A stretch of 64,000 nucleotides of DNA from Armigeres subalbatus (taxonomy: Eukaryota > Arthropoda > Insecta > Diptera > Culicidae), in the NCBI RefSeq assembly GCF_024139115.2, contig NC_085140.1, positions 99,584,988 to 99,648,987 of the forward strand, read 5' to 3'. The notes under the pieces were generated by a model. It worked only from the letters and a program-made list of their open reading frames with translations, ran no database searches and was not told the DNA's origin. Shown in pieces: positions 33,552-44,479 of this stretch. Position numbers and translations under genes: made by a program. Position 1 is the first letter of the stretch. Every line of letters starts with the position of its first letter.

Positions 33552-35980
33552 CTTATTTAGCAATTCCACTAATTACATCATTGCTTATGTAGAAACTTGA
33601 AGAGCCAAGAGCAGCCGTTTCTCTGATTTCTATCCAACACCTGCATCAGAAGTCAACATCGTGATTTTAATTAGTTTTCATGTAATTATCCGAACCAGAA
33701 CTAGCTTATCGACTACTCAATATGACTAATTAGGCGCAATGTTATCGTTTAAAACCCAAATTAAGTTCCATCGTTGCGCTATTCCGTAGTTATTTCCATA
33801 CGCAGTTCCGCACGACCATCCATGCTGTACTACGCATCCAAACGTGACTCAAGCGAACAAAATTTGCATCGATGAGAATGTCAACCGTCCCTAGACGCAT
33901 CATATAAATCAATAGAAATTGACACGTTAGAAAGGTCACACGTGTGAAGGCGATGGTTGTGAAGCCAAAACCTCCCGTCGTCGGTGTCGTTGCTGTTGTT
34001 GGGGAGCTGGATGGTTGGCTACTCGACTAGGGGAAGTAAGCGAAGGATATGATGGCATGTCACTGCCACATTGTCTGACGGACTGGGTTTATTCTGAGAA
34101 AGTCACTTCTAGCCATTTAGCAGGTGACCTTTCGGTTGTGCGACTCTTATGTGCAATTACCTACCATCAACTGTTGTGTCTTCAAAAGGTAGTAAATACA
34201 GTGTTTACGGTATGAAAATGGTCATTTTACTTTACAAGCTGAAGATTATTGTGTTAAAACCAGACTGTTTTGTAATATTTTAATACAGTGTCTGTGTTAA
34301 AAGTTTAAATTTCATGTACATTAAAACCTTCCAGAATTATGCCAAGAATTTATACAAAAATTGTAGGATTTGTTTTTGGGTGTTGTCACAATTTGAATTT
34401 TTTACTTACATTAAAAATGTTAATCCACAATACACGAAATGTGTGGAATTTCATGAACTGTTATGATCGTGGTCTTACGCTTAAACCGGATGGCGCAGTT
34501 GATAGAATCCATTGAAGTTTGTTCGAAGAAATATTTCCAAACTTCTAAAAAACGTGTTTGTACTAGATATTCTATTTAAATCCACCACTGAGATGGTTAA
34601 TCCAATGACTATTTTTGTCCACCAATGCCCATAAGCACCGACAGTGTATCCATGCTATGCATGCCATAAGGATATATACTCTCAATAATGGTGATACATA
34701 AAAGATAAAAAGGCAACAATGTAAGCATCTCGCCCCCTGGTCTCTTCGGTTGCCGGTGACCATCCGAGCCTGGGATGGAAACAAGCAGTCGGAGGTTATA
34801 ATATGTTGAAGGCTATTTTTGCATAAATACCTTCATGCGCGCCGTCAGGCAATGGCATTTCTTCGGAAAATGTAACCTTCAGGTCTATTTGTGTTGCTCT
34901 TGTTCTTGTTTTCGAATGAATTCGATAAGGATGATCCTCAAGATAATTAGTTCAGCGGAACCATCCTTCATTGACAGCAATCCAAGCTGTTTTGATTGCT
35001 AAGGTTTTTGCTATGTGATTAATGGATATTTTTTTTCGATATGTGTTCTTGGTAATAACAGGAATAGGAAAATTTCCGCACCATAAGAAAATGTGGTTAG
35101 CCTGTGATAGAAAAAATAGCTGTCATTCACAAGTTTGTTGCTTGTGCTTAACTTGAAGCAAATATATGAAGTTTATTTTCCCGTCGAACACTTCATTAGG
35201 AACATTCAATAAGATATAGAATCAGTAGAAATAACTTACCGCTGAACCCTTGACACATAAGCCTTACAAAAATAAAAATAATTAAATAAAAATGTGTTAG
35301 TATGCTTTATCTTTATAATATTTAATTAAATGATGAATTGTAATAATTTTCATTTGTATTCGTACCACATGAGTGATCATCGAAAAAAGCTAGCTGACAT
35401 CATGTTAATTTGAAAAAAAAAAAGGTGAGCAATATTTACCGGAAGTCTCTTGGATGAAAAAAGCCTGTTAGCTTACAACACCCAGGATCTAAGGACAATG
35501 TACCATGCGTCCGCTTCTTTTCAGTTTTAAGGCTCGATAAACCGTAATCAATCCGATAATGACGATGATTTTATTCCGCACTAATACTAATAAAGTTTTC
35601 AACTAAATTCAATATTTTGAGGCTATTTTCCGACTGATGGAGGTATCATTGCATATTCATTACATTTTCATATTAATTTTTCACTTATCCAAACTAACAA
35701 TTACTGAGGCCGACATTCGCATTTTTATCGAACCCATACTAACTCCCAACGTTAGGAGCATGCACATACACACGAACTTGATTTTTCATTTTATCTTTTC
35801 CCACTGTTTCTTTGATTAAATCACTCCTAAAACATCTTCACTAACTGACTTTCACATTTTTCTTCAATCTTGACTACCAATTGATTCCCTTCACGTCCAA
35901 AAACTGCTTTCCAAAAATCGAAGTTAGAGAAAAAATTTTTAAGCGTTAATCATGTGTTTTTTTTTTAATTCTAGGATTAA
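33552..35980. other. Unassigned DNA
   Basis: AT-rich and without credible coding frames. 33940-34110 is briefly GC-richer (GTCGTCGGTGTCGTTGCTG), but no start, splice site or domain supports a gene. Confidence 0.4.
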
Positions 35981-36210
35981 GGGTCTGTCTCATTTGGAGA
36001 ATTAAACTGAAATTAAACTTAAAAGTGACATTTGAATAATTATCGAATAACCCTGCTCGCAGAGCAAGATTACTTTTGACAGATATCGAATCATTTTGCA
36101 TCGATGCCTTATTGGAATTGCTGGGTAGCACCAGTCATTCTTATGATTGGGTTATTTGCTTATTTTCGAACTGTCACTTTTAAGTTTAATTCTCCAAATG
36201 AGACAGACCC
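35981..36210. mobile_element. Harbinger-like MITE, 230 bp
   Basis: Ends GGGTCTGTCTCATTTGGAGA and its reverse complement, with ~50-base inverted repeats. Flanked by TAA on both sides (35978-35980, 36211-36213), a 3-bp duplication as for PIF/Harbinger. No ORF of its own. Confidence 0.8.
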
Positions 36211-36383
36211 TAAGTTCAACATAGGGATGAAAGGGAACATGAGGAATCCCCTTTGCGGGCCAGCCGATGGTGATGTAGCAGAGCTGTATTTAGGAGAGGG
36301 TCGGCCAGAGGGGCCTGAGGATTAATTAGTTTTAGTAAAATTATTACGCCAACTGGCGATGTACTAGATATGAAATGATAAGT

Positions 36384-36418
36384 TCATTCTCCCTCCAAAT
36401 TTGGTGCAAGACGGACGT
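36384..36418 (+). promoter_or_regulatory. Inr + DPE promoter at the LINE 5' end
   Basis: TCATTC at 36384-36389 matches the initiator TCAKTY, with A at 36386 as +1. GGACGT at 36413-36418 falls at +28 to +33 and matches the downstream promoter element RGWYVT at all six positions. This TATA-less layout is the known internal promoter type of insect LINEs. Confidence 0.75.
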
Positions 36419-36649
36419 TGGAAAATATTCTCAAGTGTCGAATTTCGCGGCGTTTTTAATACGATTGTTAATAAACCACAACTTTTGACTATTGTCGGCG
36501 TTGTGGTGGTGATTTCTCTGCATACGGTGTATTGTGAAGATAGAGGTGGTTTGTGAACAAGTTTTTGCTATTCCATAGATCTTTGCTTTGTTTATCAAGT
36601 GCTGATAGGTGTGTTTTCGTGAGTCAACGAGTGATCAAATGATCCTCGT

Positions 36650-37949
36650 TTGATGAACGACAGTGAAGATGAGAGCGGGGGATTTGTTAGTCCCCTTGAA
36701 GATGACGAGACAATAACAGACTACGATTCAGCTACAGAAGGAAAAACGGAAGGTAACTTACGCAGGAAAATGGATACTAACGGTAACGTAGTATGCAAAA
36801 AACAGAAAATGGACACCGGAACGAACAAAAATGAAAAAAAGGTCAAGGACAAAAATAAGGACAAGAGCAAGAACAAAACAGATGGCAACGATGGTCTCAG
36901 GGACGGTTGGCATAAAAACAAAATTTTCAAAACGTTCATTCTTGAACCGAATGAACAGAACTCCGAACCAATTCACATTATGGAAATAGCAAGACTCCTA
37001 CGCAATATCAAAATAACATACAAAGATCTCGTAAAAGCCGGTAGAAACAGATTCAAAATCATTTTTGAAAATCCCAGACACGCAGAACCATTAATTAATT
37101 CAAGGGTGCTTACCGAAGACTTCAAATATAAAATTTTTGTGCCAACTATGTACAAAGAGACCATTGGTGTCATCAGGAATGTACCGTCGTCTATATCTGA
37201 ATCGGAAATTTTGAATAACCTGGAATCTGACAGAATCAAAATAACGAAAATTGAGAGAATCAAGAAACTAAACAAAAAAGACTTGGTTTCGATATATGCA
37301 ATCAAGATTTATGTCGAAGGGGAAAAGCTTCCCCGTCAGGTAAGAATCTTTGATCTGCCATATGAGGTGGATTGTTACGTATTTCCCATGAAGTGCTGTG
37401 TAAGATGTGTCAGATACGGGCACTCCACAAAAGCATGCAAGTCCCCAAAAGTAAGATGCATTAATTGTTCTTGTGAAGGTCATGAAGGATTGTAGGTCAC
37501 TTAGCATTTGCTGTTGGCATTGCAAAGCAGGACATAAAGCTTTTGACCCAGAGTGCAGGGAAAAAGGTAGACAGGATAACATAAGAAAATATATGGCACA
37601 CAATAAATTAACATTTGCAGAAGCCGCCAGATCATATCCATCACCCTCTCAAATTCAATACAGGCTTCAGGATAACTCTCAGTTCCCGAGTCTCACCCAA
37701 CCAGAAATCCAAACAGAAACTCCCATAATCAATGAAAAACTAAGACATAATCCCAATGAACCAATCACCCAACAGCATCCAACTAATAATCCGATTCAAA
37801 ATAGTCAATCTAAAACATACAGTAATATTGCAACATCTGAATATATTACCAAAACTGAACTAGAACAGATTGTTAACCAACTCAAAGTAGAAATAGTTAA
37901 ACAATTGAATGTCACAAAACTGATCACCAAAATCAAGGAAATTCAATAG
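36650..37949 (+). pseudogene. LINE ORF1 (gag-like, zinc knuckles), frameshifted
   Basis: The nucleic-acid chaperone/RNA-binding protein of a LINE. The acidic, then Lys-rich, N-terminus has a KDKNKDKSKNKTDG low-complexity run. A central region (residues ~90-240) precedes the CCHC knuckles: CVRCVRYGHSTKAC (about residue 250), then CINCSCEGHEG whose last Cys is lost because the frame ends at 37495. The remainder continues in another frame from 37473, with CWHCKAGHKAFDPEC as third knuckle, FPSLTQ, and a C-terminal amphipathic stretch ending KEIQ at 37949. One indel near 37485-37495 therefore splits the protein. ORF2 starts ~50 bases further on. Confidence 0.8.
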
Positions 37950-37996
37950 TAAATCAGATAATCGACAACTACTCATCAATATTAATAAACAGCTGA

Positions 37997-40900
37997 ATGA
38001 GCTGGTTAACCCGGAGATTTTGCGATTACCCGAACCACCTGACAATAAGACACAAGATGTCTAAATTCAGGAATTTGAACATTCTACAAAATAATATAAA
38101 CAGTATTCGTCCAAATTCAAACCGGTCTTTGCTTACACATTTCTTAAAATTACACAAAATCGACATAGCTTTTTTATCAGAGATTTGGCTCAAACCAAAA
38201 GAAGATTTTAACTTTCCAGGATATAAGTTTCCGAAAAAAACCCGTGACAAAGGTTATGGTGGAGTTGCTTTTCTGATTAAGAATGAAATAGACTTCAAAC
38301 TCCTAAAAATGCCAAATATCCATCCAATAGAAGCAATAGCTATTCAAACAATTAATACATCTGAACCTTATTTGTTTATTTCAATATACATTCCCCCAAG
38401 TCCAATTAATAATAATCAAATCAAAAATCCCCTCAAACTTCTGTTAGATTTCATCGATAAAGTTAATTTAGGTACAGTTTTAGCAGGAGATTTCAATGCA
38501 CATCATCCATTATGGAATAATGCATCAAAAATCTGTCCAAGAGGAGAACTAATAGTTGATATGATTGAGAATAGAGATCTTATTTCCATTAATGATGGCT
38601 CCCCGACCATGATAAAACCTCCTAATACGACTCCATCAGCGATTGATCTAACATTTGTTTCATCTGGCATAGCTCCTAAAACTAATTGGGCGGTGTTAGA
38701 TGAGGAAATTTGTGGTGATCATAAGATCATAAATTTCCAAATAATAAATACATCAAAGCAACATCTCTGTAACAAAGAATTAGTTAACAACAAAAAAGCA
38801 ATAGAAAATTTAAATAAAATTGACCCTTGTACAATAAATACTCCAGAAGAACTAATTAACATATTTAACCACAAAATAACAAATGCGAAATATAAACCTA
38901 ACCAAAAATTTCAACCAAAAATATGGTGGACTCTTGAAATTCAAGAACTATACGACGAAAAAAATAGGAAATTAGCAACATACTGTAATAGTCTAACCTT
39001 AGAACATTTCTTAGATTTCAAAAAGTCAAGAACTATTCTTAAGGCTAAAATCAGAAAAGAAAAAAGGAAATGTTTTCATCAATTAACTGATACTTTGACT
39101 CCTGAATTAAATATTAAACAAATATGGTCAACAGTTAAACTGATCAGCGGTGGTTTTAATAAAAAGCAAAATGTAATATTATTGAATGATGTAAATTTTT
39201 CGACTCAATTTATGAATAATAATTTCCCTAACATAACCAACGAAGTTCAATTTTCTATTTTACCCACTGTAAATAAATTAAAGCATGTCCACGTTAAATT
39301 TCGGACACCCATCATCCAGTGCGTTTTTTTTAATTTTCACAAACCACTGAGAAGATCAATTTACATGACAGCTCAATCTCTTCGCTTTATATGATTCGTT
39401 CAGCGTATTTTCATTCTTATCCAAGGTCATAGAATGGTTACAAATCAATTGGACATTGACATGTCCGAAATTTAACGTGGACAGGCTTTATCAATTAGTT
39501 ATAATGATATAACTAATGTTATCAAGTCTAAGGAAAAAAGTTCGTCCCCAGGTTTAGATAATGTGTCTTACTGTATATTAAAACAACTCAGTTCCGAATT
39601 ATTGAAAAAAATAGAATTGATCTGTAACATAGTTATTTCCACTACAAATATACCCGATGACTGGTTGAATATTAAATGTGTTCCAATTTTAAAACCCGGC
39701 AAGCCAGAAAATCTACCTGAATCTTACAGACCAATTTGTTTGATTTCTACTTTTCTTAAAACTATAAATATTAAAGTTAAAATAGTTTTAACTAAATTTA
39801 CCATTGATAATAACATTATTCCTAAGTATTCTTTTGGATTTCGAGAAAAAACTTCAGCTGTAAATTGTGTAAATACTTTGACTTCATTGATTAATACTGC
39901 CAAAAACAATAAAAAGGTTATTTTAGTTACCTTTCTAGATTTAACAAAGGCCTTTGATAATGTAAATATTACTAAACTTTTAGAAATACTCATAGATTTC
40001 AATTATCCATCTGAATTAATCAACTGGCTGTACATGTATTTAAAGCAAAGAACTATTATCTTAACACTTAATGATGGAACCAGTATTAGTAGGCAGACAA
40101 ATAAAGGACTTCCGCAAAGATGTCCTTTATCTCCCATTCTATTCAATATTTACACCTCCAAACTCCACTCAGCTGAAATAGAAAGCATCTTAATTCAATT
40201 TGCTGATGACTTTGCCTTAGTATCAGAAGGAAACGATCTAACGGAAGCTGAAAATAAAATGAACTCATCTTTAAACATAATAAACTCCGAGCTTGAAACT
40301 TTAGAAATGCAAATAAACCCAAATAAATCAGGAACAGTCTGTTTTACGAATAACATCCCTGATAATTTAAATGTACATATTAACAATAATCAAATAGAAT
40401 TGAAACCAGTCCATCAATACCTCGGAATTTGGTTAGATCACAGGCTTAATTTCAAAACCCACATAACAGAAACCACAATCAAGGCAAAGAAAAAAAAATA
40501 ATATCATTAAAATGCTCAGTAGAAAAAAGGTGGCTGTCATCCGGAAACCTTACAAAAAATCAACAACTCAATAATTAGATCCGTTTTAGATTATGGTATT
40601 TCAGTTTATTCCTCGGCTTCAAAAACAGATTTCAATAGATTAGAAAAAGTTCAAAATTTGTCCATCAGAACAAGCCGTAGATATTTACAATCAACACCGA
40701 TACATGTTATATATGCAGAAGCAGGTGAATTACCTTGAAAATACAGAGCACAATATTTAACTTTTAAAGAAATTCTCAAAACATTGTATTACAGTAATAG
40801 TCCAATTTTAGATAAACTTTCTGAACTCATTAACTCTAATGAGCTACCCAAATTTACATCTTATTTAGAAAAAAAAGCCTCGCTTAATAATTTTCACATT

Positions 40901-41596
40901 CTTCAATTAAAAATTCCAAATAATAATACGGTGCAAATTAATGATATTGACAAACTCATCATACATTCTACCATAAAAAATCTGAACAAACACAATACTC
41001 CTATTGCAATGCAGAAATTTCTAACTCAAAAGATTATTGAAGAAAATTATTTTACACATTTTAAGATTTTTACAGATGGATCAAAGACCAGCCAGGGTGT
41101 AGGGTGTGGTTTCTATGACGAAGAGAACAAAAAGTCTTTTAGTTTCAAACTTAGTCATCACTTCTCAATAATGAACACAGAATTAGTCGCAATAATTGAA
41201 GCCATAGAATATGCAATTTGTACAAATCATACAAAAATAGTAATTTTCACCGATTCTCAAAGTAGTTGCAGAGCATTATTAAACACTAACAAAGACAATT
41301 ATTTAATCAATAAACTCATTACATTAATTAGTTACAATCATTTTGATGAAATAATCATACAGTGGATTCCAGGACATATCAATTTAACAGGTAATGACAG
41401 AGCCGACACAGCGGCAAAATTAGGCATACAAAGAATACAACAGGAAAATTACGCACTTACTATGGGTGACTGTTTATTGAATTTCAAACAAGAACTTGTT
41501 ACAGAATGGAACAATGAGTACAAATCCCTATCCCATGGTTTTACAATATTAGGTTATAAACAACAACCAAATTCCCCGTGCTCCACAATAAAATAG
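37997..41596 (+). pseudogene. LINE ORF2: endonuclease, reverse transcriptase, RNase H; broken
   Basis: Endonuclease (to ~38760): LQNNINSIRP, SEIWL, GDFNAHHPLWNN, SAIDLTF, GDHKIINF. The reading is cut at ~39294 by a MITE and resumes at 39484 in a usable frame. RT: motif A TFLDLTKAFDNV, motif B GLPQRCPLSPILFN with Arg where the family usually has Gly, motif C FADDFALV. Further damage: a frameshift in the A run at 40490, another in the A run near 40530, and TGA for the expected Trp codon near 40737. RNase H (41070-41430) keeps FTDGS, NTELVAI, FTDSQS and GNDRADTAAK, the acidic active-site set. The domain order matches RNase-H-bearing non-LTR clades. Not functional as it stands. Confidence 0.85.
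39296..39483. mobile_element. 188-bp MITE inserted in ORF2
   Basis: Ends TGTCCACGTTAAATTTCGGA and its reverse complement. Its insertion adds a spurious C-terminus to the upstream endonuclease frame. Left flank AAAGC and right flank GGCTTTAT suggest a duplication of only 2-3 bases, if any. Confidence 0.8.
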
Positions 41597-41807
41597 ACCT
41601 AAATATCATTTTGAAGAAAAAAAATATTGATGAATACCTCCAAATATCAGAGTTTATCAACCAGGCAAAGATTAATGTTTAAATTTTTTAACTTTCACTT
41701 GTGAATATAACCATTGATTTCTGTCCGAACATGCTCCGTTGTAGTTTGGTTTCCTTCATATGCTTTGAGAATAGTCAAATAGTCTAACATTCGCGTAACC
41801 GTCATCT

Positions 41808-42100
41808 TCTATATAATAAAAATGAGTTGAGATTTCCTTCCTGACGATTTAACTCGCAAACGGGTTGACCGATTTGCAAGATTTTTTCCCTAATCGATTC
41901 GTTTTGGGATCCGCAAGGTTTGTATCTACAAAAAGTTGGTGAATTAAATGGGGAAACGTAAAAAATCATTTGAATACAATTTTTGGTCCGCTGTTGAGGA
42001 AAACAAAACAAACGCGCGGAAATTGATCTAGCGGGCGGTGCACCAAATAGTTCATTGTGACATTTGCAACACCCGGGCAAAACTGGGTCTCTTTCGCTAG
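41808..42100 (+). mobile_element. Complete short non-autonomous Helitron
   Basis: Starts TCTATATAATAAAAATGAG and ends CTTTCGCTAG followed by T. A terminal hairpin ACCC-GGGCAAAACT-GGGT lies about 12 bases before the end. There is no target duplication, as expected for Helitrons. It sits in the 3' UTR of the LINE. The 92-codon minus frame across it is not a gene. Confidence 0.8.
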
Positions 42101-42203
42101 TTTTGAATAAAATGTTAATTTAATTCAATCTAATTTGACACTTGGCAAATATGGACCAATAGGTCTGTGCCATCAAAAGGAGAAAAAAAAAATGATAAGT
42201 TCA

Positions 42204-42569
42204 ACCACTGATCCTAATACTCTAAAATCTTAGCGTAAAGGTAAAATAATAAAACAAAAGCACAGTTCGGAACAATTAGAAATAAAATGATGACACACTA
42301 CACAAAATCCGAGTTAGACACGGGCGCTCCGACGTGGATAGGGTCATTTTGAGGCAGGTCAGTCCTGTGAGGCTTGACCTCCTGCTCTACTCTCCTACGA
42401 CTACTGCATTCCGGTGGTTCCTTCGGGGCTCCTGCTGGTATTTAGCCGTATTTTGATGTCCTGCTGTGGTCCTAATGATGCGCTGTTCTCCGGTGCACTA
42501 TGGGGCGGCTCCATACAAGTAGGTGGCCAAAAATATTTTCATTTCATATCTGCAATATTTCACACTTAT
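42204..42569. other. Unassigned DNA
   Basis: The GC-rich part (42300-42500) resembles an untranslated retroelement leader on the minus strand, but no primer site or ends were found. Confidence 0.35.
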
Positions 42570-42583
42570 ATCGTAGATTATTG

Positions 42584-42864
42584 GGGCCCTCCTTAGCCGT
42601 GCGGTAAGACGCGCGGCTACAAAGCAAGACCATGCTGGGTTCGATTCCCGGTGCCGGTCAAGGCAATTTTCGGATTGGAAATTGTCTCGACTTCCCTGGG
42701 CATAAAAGTATCATCGTGCTAGCCTCATGATATACGAATGCAAAAATGGTAACCTGGCTTAGAAACCTCGCAGTTAATAACTGTGGAAGTGCTTAATGAA
42801 CACTAAGCTGCGAGGCGGCTCTGTCCCAGTGTGGGGATGTAATGCCAATAAGAAGAAGAAGAAG
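42584..42864 (+). mobile_element. tRNA-derived SINE (Feilai-type), copy 1
   Basis: A box TAGCCGTGCGGTAAGACG (42594) and a perfect B box GGTTCGATTCC (42638) form a Pol III promoter. The tail is AATAAGAAGAAGAAGAAG. Target duplication ATCGTAGATTATTG at 42570-42583 and 42865-42878. Compared with copy 2 it lacks ~11 bases just before the B box (GAGGGTGGCTG region). SINEs of this kind are moved by a LINE partner. Confidence 0.85.
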
Positions 42865-42878
42865 ATCGTAGATTATTG

Positions 42879-44479
42879 TCTAAAAGATGTGAAATACTTG
42901 TTTTGCAGGTCGTTATTACTTCTAAGGTCTCCAAACTCCCTGGAATACAGACCTTTGATCTCTATGGAATATATCCCTTTTATCTACGAATGTCTCATGT
43001 ACACAGCAGTCTATAGATGTGTATTTTATTGCAGCGCAGACCTGTAGAGTTCAAACTAGAAAATTGTTTACTGTTTTTATGTGAATTGAGTTGTACAGAT
43101 GTTCTAAGTTGCACAAGGACTCCGTCAAATACAGGCCATTGCATCTACATACGTAACAGGTTGTCTTTGTAGGATTTTTCAGATTGGTTCAGGCTCTTAA
43201 CCCGTAAAACAAGTAAAGGGAATACAATATAAAGCTCTATTAAAGCTAAACGAACTCCATGCAATAAAAGCTTCAAGATATATAAGTATACTGCAACAAC
43301 ATTTATTTATTCATTATGTACATGAACATCCTCAACAAAATCATCATTTATTTCTTCAAGATCGAATAAAATATCTGCTATGGTATATTTTTCTGTACTC
43401 GAATCTGTTGTATTGCAAGAAGTTTCAGTCACTAAAAAACTTTGAACATCATCTTCTTCATCTTCTGGTTGCGTAGCTGAGTTTGTTCTTTCAGCACGAT
43501 GAAAGCCCAACGCTTGCGCGCGCTGGCTACGATGATGGATGATCACACGCTGCCGTCGCGACGCCTACTGCGATGATGGTTGCAAGTCGTTTCCAGCGAC
43601 TGCTAGGACTATCCGATCGGTCCGTTGTTCGTTTGTCGTATGCCTGCCCGCCGCTGCTTGGGTGGAGAGTGGTTTCCTACTAGAAGAGCATAACAGAAAC
43701 TGAACACAATTTTAACATATTGTGATATTTATAACTTATCTTGATACAATTTTGTTCTTAGTAGCCATTACCTTTCAAATGTTGTAACAGGATTTTATCA
43801 CAATGTGATTGAAAAAAGCTTAACATCGAATTGCCCAACAGTAGGCAATTAAAATAGATGTAGCTAAGTCCCCAGATATCACAACGCCGATATAATTTGA
43901 TAAGGTTGCCTGATTTGAAATGTTGTTAGTTCTCGGAAAATATTCTTGCACAGACAAAAACAAAAATTTCTCATTGTTGACCACAATCTGAAGACCTATC
44001 AAGATCTGTAAAAATTTCCAACTGCACAACAATATATTTTGAATCTGATCCTGTTATAAATTTCTAACAAAATATGTTATTTTTATGATAGAATTGTAAC
44101 AAAATTTGATAGTTTTTTATTTCCAGTAGTGTAATTTTTGATAGAAATTTAGATATTTTAACAACATCCTGCACCATATTTGTAACATATTTTGTTATAA
44201 AAACTATATATAATAACATAATAACATATGTTGATATAATTTTGATATGATCTTCTAGTCGGGTTGCTATGGCAAAAACACCCGTGGTAGACGAATAGCT
44301 TCCCGCGCACAACCGCATCGGTGTTCGTGGGCGGAGTGCCTAGGTGTGGGTGGTTGCTATGGTGACTACAGCCGTGTCGCTGCTCGTGAGCATATAGGCT
44401 TCGGAAACGCTTGCTGGTGGACACGTGGTTCTTCGCTGCTGCCAAGCCAAGGCAGGGTTCCGTGCGTTGCGTGTGTCGT
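42879..44479. other. Unassigned DNA, AT-rich core between GC-rich flanks
   Basis: 43690-44270 is a TTTGTTATAAAATTTGATA-like AT-rich block, perhaps one MITE, between GC-rich pieces at 43540-43690 and 44270-44470. Ends were not defined. See the ORF at 43307. Confidence 0.4.
43307..43546 (-). CDS. Unrecognised acidic C-terminal-like ORF
   Basis: 79 codons on the minus strand. The acidic C-terminal half (TQPEDEEDDVQSFLVTETSC then ADILFDLEEINDDFVEDVHV) is followed immediately by the stop and overlapping AATAAATAAA poly(A) signals. This looks like the 3' end of a real coding sequence, for example a transposase or regulator tail. The N-terminal part passes through a GC-rich repeat-like region and may be intronic or foreign. 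No domain recognised and no upstream exons identified. Confidence 0.35.
   Translation of the reverse strand: MIIHHRSQRAQALGFHRAERTNSATQPEDEEDDVQSFLVTETSCNTTDSSTEKYTIADILFDLEEINDDFVEDVHVHNE

Larger units (their letters stand above)
36384..42191 (+). mobile_element. Full-length, broken A-rich LINE with RNase H (I-clade-like)
   Basis: Flanked by ATGATAAGTTCA at 36375-36386 and 42192-42203, a 12-bp target duplication. The 3' end is a poly(A) run (42183-42191). Order: 5' UTR with promoter, ORF1 with zinc knuckles, ORF2 with endonuclease, RT and RNase H, 3' UTR. The RNase H domain points to the I/Loner/Nimb/R1-type group rather than Jockey. The coding strand is very A-rich, unlike the other two LINEs here. 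Later insertions: a MITE at 39296 and a Helitron at 41808. Confidence 0.85.
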
